From Prevotella sp. tf2-5 (GTDB lineage Bacteria > Bacteroidota > Bacteroidia > Bacteroidales > Bacteroidaceae): a DNA stretch of 64,000 nt. Made by a program: the position numbers and the translations under genes. Shown piece by piece: positions 53,557-61,569 of this stretch (position 1 is its first letter; every line of letters starts with the position of its first letter). The stretch covers positions 184,003 through 248,002 of the forward strand of contig NZ_FOWK01000005.1 in the NCBI RefSeq assembly GCF_900115435.1. The letters run 5' to 3'. Below the pieces are notes generated by a model. The model was not told where the DNA came from and ran no database searches. It saw only the letters and a program-made list of their open reading frames with translations.

Positions 53557-54525
53557 TTAAAAGTCGGGAGCCTGTGCCTCGATACAACGGAGGTTACGTG
53601 CCAGCTGCTCTGTAGAGCTGGCTCCCACGAGGACGGAAGTCACACCTTGTTGTTTTAAGATCCAGGCGAGTGCCATCTCCGCGAGGCTCTCGCCTTTTTG
53701 TTGCGCCTCCTCGTTCCATTGGCGCAGCTGCTGCAACAGCTCCGGTGTCAGCATCTCTTCCCTGAGGAACATACCCTTTGCCATACGGGAGTCCTTGGGG
53801 ATACCGTTCAGATAACGGTCTGTCAGCATACCTTGCGCAAGGGGTGAGAAGGCGATGAATCCTACTCCTGACTCATGACAGAGTTGCAGGATACCCTCGT
53901 TGATGGGTGCCTGGTTGAGCATATTCAGTTTCCCCTGGTATATCAGCAGGGGAGTGTCGTGCTGCTTGAGATACTCTATACCGAAACGCAACGGCTCCAA
54001 GGGCCAGTTGGAGATTCCCACATAGAGCGCCTTGCCGGCTCGTACGATATCCACCAATGCCTGCAGCGTCTCCTCCAACGGCGTGTTAGGGTCGTAGCGA
54101 TGACTATAGAACAAGTCGACATAGTCCAGGTGCATGCGCTTGAGACTCTGGTCCAACGAGGATATCAGGTATTTACGGGAACCCCAGTCTCCATAAGGAC
54201 CGTCCCACATCCCATAGCCTGCCTTGGTGGAGATAAACAACTCGTCACGATAAGGACGCAGGTCGTCGTCTAAGATATGTCCCATCGTCTCCTCGGCAGA
54301 GCCCGCAGAAGGACCGTAGTTATTAGCAAGGTCGAGGTGGGTCACTCCATGGTCGAAGGCATAGCGCACGATCTGTCGGCTACGCTCATAAGGATCCACA
54401 CTTCCGAAGTTATGCCACATACCCAGGGACACCTTAGGCAACAACACTCCTGAGCGTCCGCAACGCTCATACTGCATCCCGTTCTCATAGCGATGCGCGT
54501 CAGCAAGATATTTCTCCATATCCAA
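53557..54525 (-). CDS. Aldo/keto reductase (YghZ/Kv-beta-like)
   Basis: A 322-residue NADPH-dependent oxidoreductase. Catalytic Asp and Tyr in HLDLANNYGPSAGSAE (about residues 60-75), Lys in FISTKAGYGMW and His in DLFYSHRYDPNT are all present. It is similar in layout to L-glyceraldehyde 3-phosphate reductases of the Kv-beta branch. The promoter is clear upstream (54548-54579). Confidence 0.93.
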   Translation of the reverse strand: MDMEKYLADAHRYENGMQYERCGRSGVLLPKVSLGMWHNFGSVDPYERSRQIVRYAFDHGVTHLDLANNYGPSAGSAEETMGHILDDDLRPYRDELFISTKAGYGMWDGPYGDWGSRKYLISSLDQSLKRMHLDYVDLFYSHRYDPNTPLEETLQALVDIVRAGKALYVGISNWPLEPLRFGIEYLKQHDTPLLIYQGKLNMLNQAPINEGILQLCHESGVGFIAFSPLAQGMLTDRYLNGIPKDSRMAKGMFLREEMLTPELLQQLRQWNEEAQQKGESLAEMALAWILKQQGVTSVLVGASSTEQLARNLRCIEAQAPDF

Positions 54526-54547
54526 TATAGTTTTTGGTTCCTGGGGA

Positions 54548-54579
54548 CAAAGGTACGATTAAGTGAGCAAAATGCCAAA
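54548..54579 (-). promoter_or_regulatory. Promoter of aldo/keto reductase gene
   Basis: On the minus strand: TTTG (54579-54576), 20 bp, TACCTTTG (54555-54548). Confidence 0.75.
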
Positions 54580-54878
54580 TTTATTTGAGCATTTTCAAAC
54601 GTGAGTATCTTCGAGCAAAGATCAAAGGCAGTTCAAACCAAGCAGAGAACAAAACAAATCCATTTAGTTTTCTTTCGAACGATGCCTTGTATAAGGGTTG
54701 TTGGTTACTGGTGACGGGGTGTTAGTGCCTACCTTCGAGGGAGTTAGGTACGCCCTTTCAACCGTTCGGCTATAGCCAAAAGACTGAACGGCTCCAGCCA
54801 AACAACTGAATGCCTATAGCCGAAAGCAAACCGCTCAAAAAACTGTCGCTGTCTGGTGAAAGAAATAAAAGGATTTCT
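54580..54878. other. Intergenic stretch with weak repeats
   Basis: About 300 bp without a gene. It holds an imperfect hairpin CCGTTC...GAACGG (54762-54791) and two versions of a CTATAGCC[AG]AAAG motif. Nothing more is recognised. Confidence 0.4.
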
Positions 54879-54909
54879 TTTGTATTTTGCTCGGTTTCCA
54901 CTACCTTTG
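54879..54909 (+). promoter_or_regulatory. Promoter of TPR-HTH regulator, start codon at transcription start
   Basis: TTTG (54879-54882), 19 bp, TACCTTTG (54902-54909). ATG at 54915 leaves almost no leader. Confidence 0.7.
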
Positions 54910-54914
54910 CAGAC

Positions 54915-56483
54915 ATGAAACAGTTGGGGTATCTTCTCTTCTTTTATGTCATCGTGCTGGCAGGATGCAACAGGCAGTCTGCTTACGAGCGGCTATTGGT
55001 TGAGGCAGACAGCCTGATGGAACAGCATACTGACTCTGCCCTCCATGTTCTGGAGAGCATCCCCGATATCATGGACAAGGGCGACGAGTCAAGCCGTGCC
55101 TACTATACCCTGCTGCTGACACAGGCAAGGTACAAATGCTATCAGCCTGTTCCCGCTGACAGCCTGATGCGCTCGGCTGTCCGATATTATGAGCAGAACG
55201 GTAATCCGTCCCTGCTATGCCGAGCCTACTATTATCTGGCAATGCCCCTCTATGAGCAGGGAGAGCATGAGGAGGCACTGCTATTACTAAAAAAAGGAGA
55301 GGAGCATGCCGTTCGCAACCAAGACCTGCTTTATATGGCAAAATATCATGAGAGCCTTTGTATGGTGAACGACCGTGCCAAATGCTATGACCTGATGCTG
55401 AAGTATGCGGAGCAAACCTTTTCTGATGCTGTTCTTTTGAACGACACGGCGATCATAGCGCGCAGCCTGTCTTATGTTTCCATCGCCTATTACAGATTAG
55501 GTCAGCGGGAGAGGGCGAGAGACCGCATACTGGAAAGCCTCTCCCATATTAATAATATGGATGATGAGGGTAAGGCATATATCCTAACTAATGTCGGTAG
55601 TTTATCATACCAATTCGGTGATAATAATATAGCAAAGGAGTATCTGTTAGAATCTATAGAGATATATCCAATGCCTCATACCTATGCAGAGTTAGGAAAC
55701 ATCTATGCAGACGAGGGTAATAAGAAAGAGGCGGAAAAATGCTGGCAAGAAGCCTTGAAGACCAGTGATAGCCAAACTATCTTGAATGTCCTTCCGTCTA
55801 TTCAAAAACGCTATGAGCAGCAAGAGGACTACAAATCTGCAATTAATATATCCAATCGGATCTATCGGATTAAAGACTCCCTCAACCAAGTCTCTGAGCA
55901 GGCGACTATTGCCGAGATACAACACAAATACGACCACCAGGTGGTGGAGAACAAATACTATAAGACACTGACTTGGCTGTTTGGCTCCATTCTCCTGCTG
56001 GTTTCCATATCCATCGGCTACTATTTCTATCATCGCAGGACTGTCAGAAGATATACCAGCCAGATTAGTGCCAATGAAGAGGCGATTCGCAATGCCCAAC
56101 AGAGAATCACCTCACTGGAAAGCATGGACGGAGAGCATCATGAGGAGATCATGGCATTAAATGCTCAAATCAAAATGATACGTCAGCAGACCAATGAACA
56201 ATTGGGACGGGGCAAGGAGGTTTACGATTCAATTACTGAAGGGCAAAAACTACAGTCTGTCCATGACGAGCACTGCCTGATAGAATACTATTCTGTTCTC
56301 CGCTATGAGACCTATGACGCATGGATGAACGAGTATCAGGACTTAACCTCACGCCTGCTCACCTATCTTATACTAAAGGACATGAACAAGTCTGATGCCG
56401 AGATTCAAGAAACGCTCAGCATCACCAACTCATCCCTTCGTTCCATCAAGACACGGCTAAAAGCACATCTAAGACACTCATAA
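54915..56483 (+). CDS. Membrane-bound TPR-HTH transcription regulator
   Basis: A 522-residue one-component regulator of a type common in Bacteroidota. It has a lipoprotein-like signal (MKQLGYLLFFYVIVLAGC), then periplasmic tetratricopeptide repeats (about 20-360; YYYLAMPLYEQGEHEEALLL, YSFDNN-type motifs). A transmembrane helix (about 368-390, WLFGSILLLVSISIGYYF) is followed by a cytoplasmic coiled coil and a C-terminal helix-turn-helix (NKSDAEIQETLSITNSSL then RSIKTRLKAHL). It probably senses an envelope or extracellular signal and controls nearby surface genes. The start at 54915 is fixed by the promoter just upstream; longer frames would begin before it. Confidence 0.85.
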   Translation: MKQLGYLLFFYVIVLAGCNRQSAYERLLVEADSLMEQHTDSALHVLESIPDIMDKGDESSRAYYTLLLTQARYKCYQPVPADSLMRSAVRYYEQNGNPSLLCRAYYYLAMPLYEQGEHEEALLLLKKGEEHAVRNQDLLYMAKYHESLCMVNDRAKCYDLMLKYAEQTFSDAVLLNDTAIIARSLSYVSIAYYRLGQRERARDRILESLSHINNMDDEGKAYILTNVGSLSYQFGDNNIAKEYLLESIEIYPMPHTYAELGNIYADEGNKKEAEKCWQEALKTSDSQTILNVLPSIQKRYEQQEDYKSAINISNRIYRIKDSLNQVSEQATIAEIQHKYDHQVVENKYYKTLTWLFGSILLLVSISIGYYFYHRRTVRRYTSQISANEEAIRNAQQRITSLESMDGEHHEEIMALNAQIKMIRQQTNEQLGRGKEVYDSITEGQKLQSVHDEHCLIEYYSVLRYETYDAWMNEYQDLTSRLLTYLILKDMNKSDAEIQETLSITNSSLRSIKTRLKAHLRHS

Positions 56484-56604
56484 TAGCCTCTATTTTGCTG
56501 CATTTTAGGGGATCTGTCTCTCCTCGTTTCGCACGTTATCGTCTGTTTTACAGGCAGTTAACCCCATTTTAACATTGCAGCACCTCCACGAAACAAAAGC
56601 CCTA

Positions 56605-56612
56605 TAAATTTG
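56605..56612 (+). promoter_or_regulatory. -7 element of the sorting-tail gene
   Basis: TAAATTTG, 54 bp before the ATG at 56667. Confidence 0.45.
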
Positions 56613-56666
56613 CAGAAGTCATTCTCTGTTTCTAATTTTGCTGCCAGAAATCAATACGACTACAAA

Positions 56667-56944
56667 ATGAAAACAAGAATGATGAAACTGCTTATGGCAG
56701 TATTGACACTGAGCATGCCCATGCTTCAGAGTGAGATGTGTGCAGATACTATTTTGGTGGAGGATTATATCAGCAACCGACATGGTATCTCTCTGTTATT
56801 AACTCTCAAACAGGACAAATTATGACCTCAAAAACCGTTACTGGTTCAGATACAACTGTTAATATCAGTAGTTATAGTTCTGGTTTGTATATTGTGAGAG
56901 CCATACATGATGGAAATATATATAGTGCAAAATTTATTAAATAA
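56667..56944 (+). pseudogene. Signal peptide plus type A sorting tail, split by a frameshift
   Basis: Frame 1 from ATG 56667 encodes a signal peptide (MKTRMMKLLMAVLTLSMPML..). A different frame, open to 56944, encodes WYLSVINSQTGQIMTSKTV ... SSGLYIVRAIHDG, the pattern of the C-terminal sorting domain of type IX-secreted proteins. The two must join around 56740-56790 by a single-base slip. Together they would give about 92 residues, that is, a signal peptide and a sorting tail with almost nothing between. It may be a decayed gene, a sequencing error, or a slip that switches the gene off. Confidence 0.6.
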
Positions 56945-57010
56945 GCCTGTAAACACTTGATGTTTAAAATAATAATACTATCTTTGCAACATAATAAATA
57001 ACTTACAACA

Positions 57011-57499
57011 ATGAGAACAAATCTGATAATATTTTTTTGTGCTTTGTTTGCTTTTACACTGACAAGCTGTAGTAGTGACGATGATAATAATAACGAACCA
57101 AAAGACGCACTCGTGTCTTTTGCAAAGACAGGATGCAAGACAATAACATCCTTGCGTTCGGGAACTGGTGAAGACGATATCGCAAGTATCTTAGGAGAGG
57201 AATCGGTTGTGTATGAAGGAACATCAGACAACTGCCTTTTCATTAAACACAATAATGTCATATTCTCATGTGAAGCAACAATTACCGTATCAGCTACAGT
57301 GGAAGGTAATGTTATCACATTGAAGGAAAACGGAACGTCAGAAACCAACTGTCTTTGCCCTTATGACTTGACCATAAAGGTTGGGACATTGTCTGAACGT
57401 ACGTATAAAGTGGTTTTAATAACAGAAGGTCTGGAGCGTACCTCATTTACTATCAATTATTCCCCAAAGATAAGTGGAAAAGTCAAAATAAATGATTGA
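57011..57499 (+). CDS. Small lipoprotein of unknown function
   Basis: A 162-residue lipoprotein with a signal peptide and lipobox LTSC (Cys about 20), followed by the acidic tether SSDDDNNNEPKD that often marks surface-exposed lipoproteins in this phylum. The mature part is beta-rich (NVIFSCEATITVSATVEGNV, TIKVGTLSERTYKVVLI) with several cysteines (GCKTI, DNCLF, FSCEA, TNCLCPY). No family is recognised. A TATCTTTG -7 element sits at 56979-56986, so it is transcribed separately. Confidence 0.75.
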   Translation: MRTNLIIFFCALFAFTLTSCSSDDDNNNEPKDALVSFAKTGCKTITSLRSGTGEDDIASILGEESVVYEGTSDNCLFIKHNNVIFSCEATITVSATVEGNVITLKENGTSETNCLCPYDLTIKVGTLSERTYKVVLITEGLERTSFTINYSPKISGKVKIND

Positions 57500-57504
57500 G
57501 TAAG

Positions 57505-57855
57505 GCTCACAAGGGGACTGTCTCTTTGTTTGAGACTTGAGGTTCTTGCTCTGGCAAGCGACTTCGTCGATGACTCAATGATCCACTTTCCTGTCCATTT
57601 TATTATATGCTAGAAAAGAAATACTCACAGGGGTTCCCTTGTGAGTATTTCTGCGGATGAAATTAAGTGACAGAGGAGTGACATAGAAGGGACAGCATAT
57701 TCCACCCTTTGGCGACGGAATAGCGGAGAGTGTCCCGATCGTCGGCAGACAGACCGCACTCCACACTTGCCATGGCAAGAACGAGCTCACACCAGACAAT
57801 CTTGGTCTCAGACTTCATCGGGGGCAGGGGGACATCGGAGTGTCCCCTTGTGAGC
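57505..57855. repeat. Scattered inverted CTCACA-AGGGG sequences at the left edge of the primase cassette
   Basis: GCTCACAAGGGGAC at 57505-57518 recurs exactly inverted at 57842-57855. Between them a perfect 13-bp-stem palindrome AGAAATACTCACA / TGTGAGTATTTCT occupies 57617-57652. Related palindromes lie at 60790-60819 and 63605-63629. Confidence 0.6.
57692..57838 (-). repeat. Left arm of 147-bp inverted repeat
   Basis: The reverse complement matches 60561-60707 with about nine mismatches by eye. It carries an antisense copy of the end of the P5-like gene. Confidence 0.8.
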
Positions 57856-59766
57856 AAGAACCAGGTGATGCTGGTGCATATCACCCCGTCGGGAAAAGGG
57901 TTGCGGGTAGTCTTCAAGGCAGATATAGCCGTCGGTGACCTCAGTGCCAACCAGCACCATCTTGCCACCCTATTAGGTGTGGAGCCTGACGAGGCCTGCA
58001 AGGATGCCAGCCGTGCGTCCTTCTCTCCACAACAGGAGGAAATCCTCTATATCAACGACGCCATCTTTGACTATCAGGACGACGAGTTTGAGAAGCTGTT
58101 CGGAGAGCGGTATAGAAAGGGGATGTTAGACGGAAGGTGTAAGATGGATGAGGGAAGATGTAAGATGGATGAGGGAAGAAATCTGCCTGCCGTCATCGAC
58201 GGACAGCCATCCTACAAAGGTATTCCCTTTGGTGACATCATCAACGAGTACTGGCGAAGGACAGGTGGTGTGCCTGTGGATGGGGAGCGTAACGTACGAC
58301 TCCATAAACTTGCGGTCAATCTTCGTGCCATCATGGAGAACAAGCCTCAAAGGATATTAGAGGTGCTTCCCCGACTGGGGTTGTCAGAGGGTGAGGTGCT
58401 ACGTGTCGCTGAGTCCGCTTGCAAAGAAGAACCCAAGGACTTCACCTATCTTCTGAAAGGGATTGTCAAGGACTTGATGGAAGAGAGGAATATGGTGGAT
58501 GACGAGCCTGAGACACCTCCAGAGATGCCGAAGAAATTACCGAAGCTCATTCAGCTCTTGATTTCCCGCACTCCTGATGTCTATAAGCCTGCAGTGGCGC
58601 ATGCCGTCTTCCCTTCTCTTGCCGCCCATCTCTACAAGGTACGCTTCCGCTATATAGATAATGTGTTGCATGAGGCGACCCTCATGAATGTCTTGATGGC
58701 TGGCACGGGTGCTGGTAAGGATTGTATCTCGCAACCAATTAACTACATCATGGCGGACATCCGTAAGCGTGACGAGGAGAACCTGCAGCGTGAGAAGCAA
58801 TGGAAACAGGAGGTCAATTCGAAAGGTGCCAACAAGGACAAGCGTCAGCGTCCCGAAGGGCTCATCATCCAAGAGGTGGATCCTGACATGACGAACCCTG
58901 CCTTCGTGATGCGTATGGCAGAGGCAGACGGTCATTTCCTCTACACCAAGATGAACGAGATAGACCAGTTTGACGCACTGCGTGGCTCCGGCAAGGGCGG
59001 TCAGCAGTTCCAGATCATGTGTCTTGCCTTCGACCCTGGCAACCGCTACGGACAGACCCGTGTGGGGACAGGCTCGGTGACGGAGAAGGTATGTATCCGC
59101 TTCAACTGGAATGCGGCGACGACCATCAACAAAGGTCAGCGTTACTTCCGTAACGTCCTCACGGACGGACCGATCAGTCGTATCAACTTCTGTACGATAC
59201 CTGAACGTGAGATTGGTGCGGAGATGCCAGTCTATGGTACCTACGACGCTGCCTTTGAGGAGGAGCTACGCCCCTACATCGAGAAACTGACGAAGGCTGT
59301 CGGGGAGGTGAACTGTCCACAGGCTTTCAAACTCGCCCAGAAGATGGTGGAGGAGAATGCGGAGTTCTCTTTATTGAGTCAATCAAGGGTTTATGAAAAC
59401 CTCTCCTTCCGTGCCAATGTCATCGCATGGCTGAAAGGTTGTCTGCTGTATGTCGCCAACGACTGCAAGTGGGATAAGTCTATCGAGGACTTCGTGCGCT
59501 GGTCGTTCCACTACGATATGTGGTGTAAAATGCAATTCTTTGGAAAGGCAATTGAAAATGCGGATTATATAGAAGACAAACCCAAGAAGGGACCTCAAAA
59601 CCTATTGGAATTGTTACCTGAGAGATTCACATTAGAGGACGCTGCTAATATGCGTCGTCAACAAGGATTGAACGGGAAAAGAACTGCACAAATGATTAGT
59701 GTATGGAAAGCTAGAGGGCACGTATTTCAGATTTCAGATTTCAGTTATCAAAAATCAAAAAAATAA
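57730..59766 (+). CDS. VirE/primase-type protein with replaced N-terminus
   Basis: A 678-residue frame. True homology seems to start at about residue 48 (VHITPSGKGLRVVFKADI, the end of a VirE N-terminal domain) and continues through a DUF3987-like helicase/primase region: LMAGTGAGKDCISQPI (Walker A-like, about 325-340), FLYTKMNEIDQFDAL and NRYGQTRVGTGSVTEKVCI. The first 36 codons or so (57730-57838) are instead the antisense of the P5-like gene's end, brought in by the 147-bp inverted repeat. The natural N-terminus, 100 or more residues, is missing. Residues 134-148 contain a doubled GRCKMDE from a 21-bp repeat. It is probably non-functional or shortened. Confidence 0.7.
   Translation: MSRSSADRPHSTLAMARTSSHQTILVSDFIGGRGTSECPLVSKNQVMLVHITPSGKGLRVVFKADIAVGDLSANQHHLATLLGVEPDEACKDASRASFSPQQEEILYINDAIFDYQDDEFEKLFGERYRKGMLDGRCKMDEGRCKMDEGRNLPAVIDGQPSYKGIPFGDIINEYWRRTGGVPVDGERNVRLHKLAVNLRAIMENKPQRILEVLPRLGLSEGEVLRVAESACKEEPKDFTYLLKGIVKDLMEERNMVDDEPETPPEMPKKLPKLIQLLISRTPDVYKPAVAHAVFPSLAAHLYKVRFRYIDNVLHEATLMNVLMAGTGAGKDCISQPINYIMADIRKRDEENLQREKQWKQEVNSKGANKDKRQRPEGLIIQEVDPDMTNPAFVMRMAEADGHFLYTKMNEIDQFDALRGSGKGGQQFQIMCLAFDPGNRYGQTRVGTGSVTEKVCIRFNWNAATTINKGQRYFRNVLTDGPISRINFCTIPEREIGAEMPVYGTYDAAFEEELRPYIEKLTKAVGEVNCPQAFKLAQKMVEENAEFSLLSQSRVYENLSFRANVIAWLKGCLLYVANDCKWDKSIEDFVRWSFHYDMWCKMQFFGKAIENADYIEDKPKKGPQNLLELLPERFTLEDAANMRRQQGLNGKRTAQMISVWKARGHVFQISDFSYQKSKK
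59724..59744 (+). repeat. Three 7-bp repeats at the 3' end of the primase gene
   Basis: ATTTCAG three times in tandem, in the last codons of the preceding gene. Confidence 0.65.
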
Positions 59767-59773
59767 AATCATC

Positions 59774-60250
59774 ATGGAACTAATATTAGAAAGATTCATA
59801 AAAACAGAAGAATGCACAGTCGGTCGACTGAGCATCATCAACAGAACATTCGACGAGTACCTGGGTCGTGAGGATAAGGAGTTTATATGTGACACCTTGG
59901 AGCCGCCCATCAAGAAAATGGGGAAAGACCCTGATTATGTACGGCAGTTCAAATCAGCTATGCCCCCAGGACGTTATCCCGTAGTCATCAGACATTCTGA
60001 GTCCTTCGACCTCTGTCTGCCCTTGGTGGTAGGGGTCCCTAAGATGACGAGCAAACAGGTGTTCTTCCAAATCGGCAATTCCGTCGAGGAAATCGAGGTA
60101 GGGCTGATACCTGGTGCTTATCGTGGTGACGGAAAGATGGTTGCCTCTCGCAACATGATCTTCACACTCAAGAAACTCATCTTCCAGGCGAAAGAAAGGG
60201 GAGAAGGAGTGTTTCTCACTGTCGTGAGAAAAATTAAAGATGAAAAATGA
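59774..60250 (+). CDS. DUF5675 family protein
   Basis: A 158-residue protein from ATG 59774 (MELILERFIKTEECTVGRLS). The family pattern is clear: ERFIKTEECTVGRLSIINRT, FICDTLEPP and AMPPGRYPVVIRHS. It is a conserved partner of VirE/primase and P5-like genes in Bacteroidota phage-derived cassettes, possibly a structural or cell-wall-related protein; no activity is known. It lies 7 bp after the primase stop and 21 bp before the P5-like gene. Confidence 0.82.
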   Translation: MELILERFIKTEECTVGRLSIINRTFDEYLGREDKEFICDTLEPPIKKMGKDPDYVRQFKSAMPPGRYPVVIRHSESFDLCLPLVVGVPKMTSKQVFFQIGNSVEEIEVGLIPGAYRGDGKMVASRNMIFTLKKLIFQAKERGEGVFLTVVRKIKDEK

Positions 60251-60267
60251 AAAATTAAAGATTAAAA
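60233..60267 (+). repeat. Five 7-bp tandem repeats between DUF5675 and P5-like genes
   Basis: ATTAAAG, ATGAAAA, ATGAAAA, ATTAAAG, ATTAAAA: the same heptamer family as 28010-28058. Confidence 0.7.
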
Positions 60268-60271
60268 AATT

Positions 60272-60712
60272 ATGAGTACAAAAAAACAAGCAAGAGGATT
60301 GCGGAACAATAACCCGCTGAATATCATCAAGAGTAAGTCACAGATATGGTTGGGGGAGACCAACCTCGGAGGTGAGACTCACTTCTGTCAGTTCTCATCC
60401 ATGCAGTATGGGTTCCGTGCAGCCCTGAAACTGCTACGGACATACTACACCAAATATGGGTGCATCACCATCCGACAGATCATCTGTCGGTGGGCACCCG
60501 AGACGGAGAATCAGGTGGAGGCGTATATCAAGACGGTATGCAGGATCACCCAGATGGGTGCCGATGTCCCCCTGCCCCCGATGAAGACAGAGACCAAGAT
60601 TGTCTGGTGTGAGCTCGTCCTTGCCATGGCAAGTGTGGAGTGCGGTCTAAGTGCCGACGATCGTGACACCCTCCGCTATTCCGTCGCCAAAGGTTGGAAT
60701 ATGCTGTTTTAA
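60272..60712 (+). CDS. Structural protein P5-like (lysozyme-fold) protein
   Basis: A 146-residue protein starting MSTKKQARGLRNNNPLNIIK. GLRNNNPLNI followed by WLGETN and MQYGFRAALKLLRTYYTKYG is the pattern of phage-derived P5 virion-associated proteins with a lysozyme-like fold. The last 50 codons (DVPLPPMKTETKIVWCEL..) lie in the right arm of the 147-bp inverted repeat and also exist antisense at 57692-57838. It is followed by a strong terminator. It probably descends from a phage lysis or entry protein now kept in a chromosomal cassette. Confidence 0.78.
   Translation: MSTKKQARGLRNNNPLNIIKSKSQIWLGETNLGGETHFCQFSSMQYGFRAALKLLRTYYTKYGCITIRQIICRWAPETENQVEAYIKTVCRITQMGADVPLPPMKTETKIVWCELVLAMASVECGLSADDRDTLRYSVAKGWNMLF
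60561..60707 (+). repeat. Right arm of 147-bp inverted repeat
   Basis: The partner of 57692-57838, about 94 percent identical by eye. The 2.7 kb between the arms could in principle invert. Confidence 0.8.
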
Positions 60713-60748
60713 AAGTTCATAATAATTAAGTGTTTTGTGAGGAGTATC

Positions 60749-60783
60749 ATTCCCCTACGTCGTGAGACGTGGGGGAATTTTCA
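60749..60783 (+). terminator. Terminator of the primase/DUF5675/P5 cassette
   Basis: ATTCCCCTACGTC / GACGTGGGGGAAT with loop GTGA, then TTTTC. Confidence 0.88.
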
Positions 60784-60789
60784 TTAATA

Positions 60790-60819
60790 ATGCTCACAGG
60801 GGGGCACCCTTGTGAGTAT
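60790..60819. repeat. CTCACAGGGG palindrome at the right edge of the primase cassette
   Basis: CTCACA (60793-60798) and TGTGAG (60811-60816) around a GGGGGGCACCC centre. It mirrors 57617-57652 on the other side of the cassette. Confidence 0.6.
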
Positions 60820-60939
60820 GCAAAATTAATAAGAAGTGGGCAATAATCCAAATTATTAAGCATAAAAGCATTGTCGATTCAGAAAAATATCGTAACTTTA
60901 CAGCGTAAAATTGCATAATAACGATTAGGAAGTATAGTT

Positions 60940-61149
60940 ATGAATACAGTGTCACTAAATAATTTGTGGAGTTATCTGCAGGGGCTTTCGCTCTCAGCAA
61001 GCAATCAACGCTGGCTGGCAAACCACTTGATAGAGGCTGCCGAGAGCGTGGAAAAGAAGCAACATAAGGGAAATCTCATTTTTCCCAAAATACCCAAGGA
61101 CTATAAGCCTACTGGTGATGACACCAGCAGAGTTTGTGCAGAAAGCTAA
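60940..61149 (+). CDS. Small conserved-looking cytoplasmic protein
   Basis: A 69-residue product. MNTVSLNNLWSYLQGLSLSA followed by SNQRWLANHLIEAAE is a pattern I associate with small proteins found many times per genome in Prevotella and Porphyromonas, often as the antitoxin-like first gene of a pair. Here no toxin-like gene follows, and the C-terminus (DYKPTGDDTSRVCAES) appears shortened. A weak promoter (TAACTTTA near 60894) lies upstream. Confidence 0.6.
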   Translation: MNTVSLNNLWSYLQGLSLSASNQRWLANHLIEAAESVEKKQHKGNLIFPKIPKDYKPTGDDTSRVCAES

Positions 61150-61297
61150 AGAATAATAGAAGCATCGATGCAGACAAAGTGTGTGACATATACATCTTTT
61201 AACTCGGATTATTTGGCTGTTCCAAATAATTCGCTAACACACACACAGCAGACTTACTCACCTCTATAAATATACGCCACATCCGCGCACGAATATA

Positions 61298-61336
61298 CGG
61301 CTTTTCTTGCTTTCCGGCAAGAGAAGCCGCATTGTT
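61298..61336 (+). terminator. Intrinsic terminator upstream of the short peptide gene
   Basis: CGGCTTTTCTTGC (61298-61310) pairs with GCAAGAGAAGCCG (61317-61329) with one mismatch, then TTGTTTTTT. It could end the 60940 gene's message or act as a leader attenuator for the peptide-fimbrillin operon. Confidence 0.7.
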
Positions 61337-61397
61337 TTTTATCCCCATCGCAATAATTTTTAATTCACCAATATTAATCACAAAACAAAAAACAACA

Positions 61398-61532
61398 ATG
61401 AAGAAAAGACAGTATGAGAAACCTTCGACGAAGGTAGTAGAGTTGCAGTATCAGGGGCACCTGCTGCAAACCAGCGGTCAGTTGATCATTCCCGACAACT
61501 ATCCTGAACAGCCCGATCCTTTCGTTTTCTAA
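61398..61532 (+). CDS. Short peptide, KP/LL-SG type, ahead of fimbrillin-like gene
   Basis: A 44-residue product (MKKRQYEKPSTKVVELQ.. then HLLQTSGQ.. ending PEQPDPFVF), starting 62 bp after a terminator and ending 37 bp before the fimbrillin-like lipoprotein gene. It shares with 959-1105 the layout basic-Y-x-KP, LL-x-x-SG and acidic/proline-rich tail. It has no signal peptide. Location beside a surface protein in both cases suggests a linked role (regulatory, chaperone-like or precursor peptide), but none is established. Confidence 0.65.
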   Translation: MKKRQYEKPSTKVVELQYQGHLLQTSGQLIIPDNYPEQPDPFVF

Positions 61533-61569
61533 TTCCCCCAGTGTTTAACCATTTAACAAGAAGACAACA

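Noticed and set aside
57663..58001. 112-codon leftward frame ending like the P5-like protein
   Set aside because: It is the antisense of the left inverted-repeat arm, a displaced copy of the P5-like gene's 3' end without its own start region.
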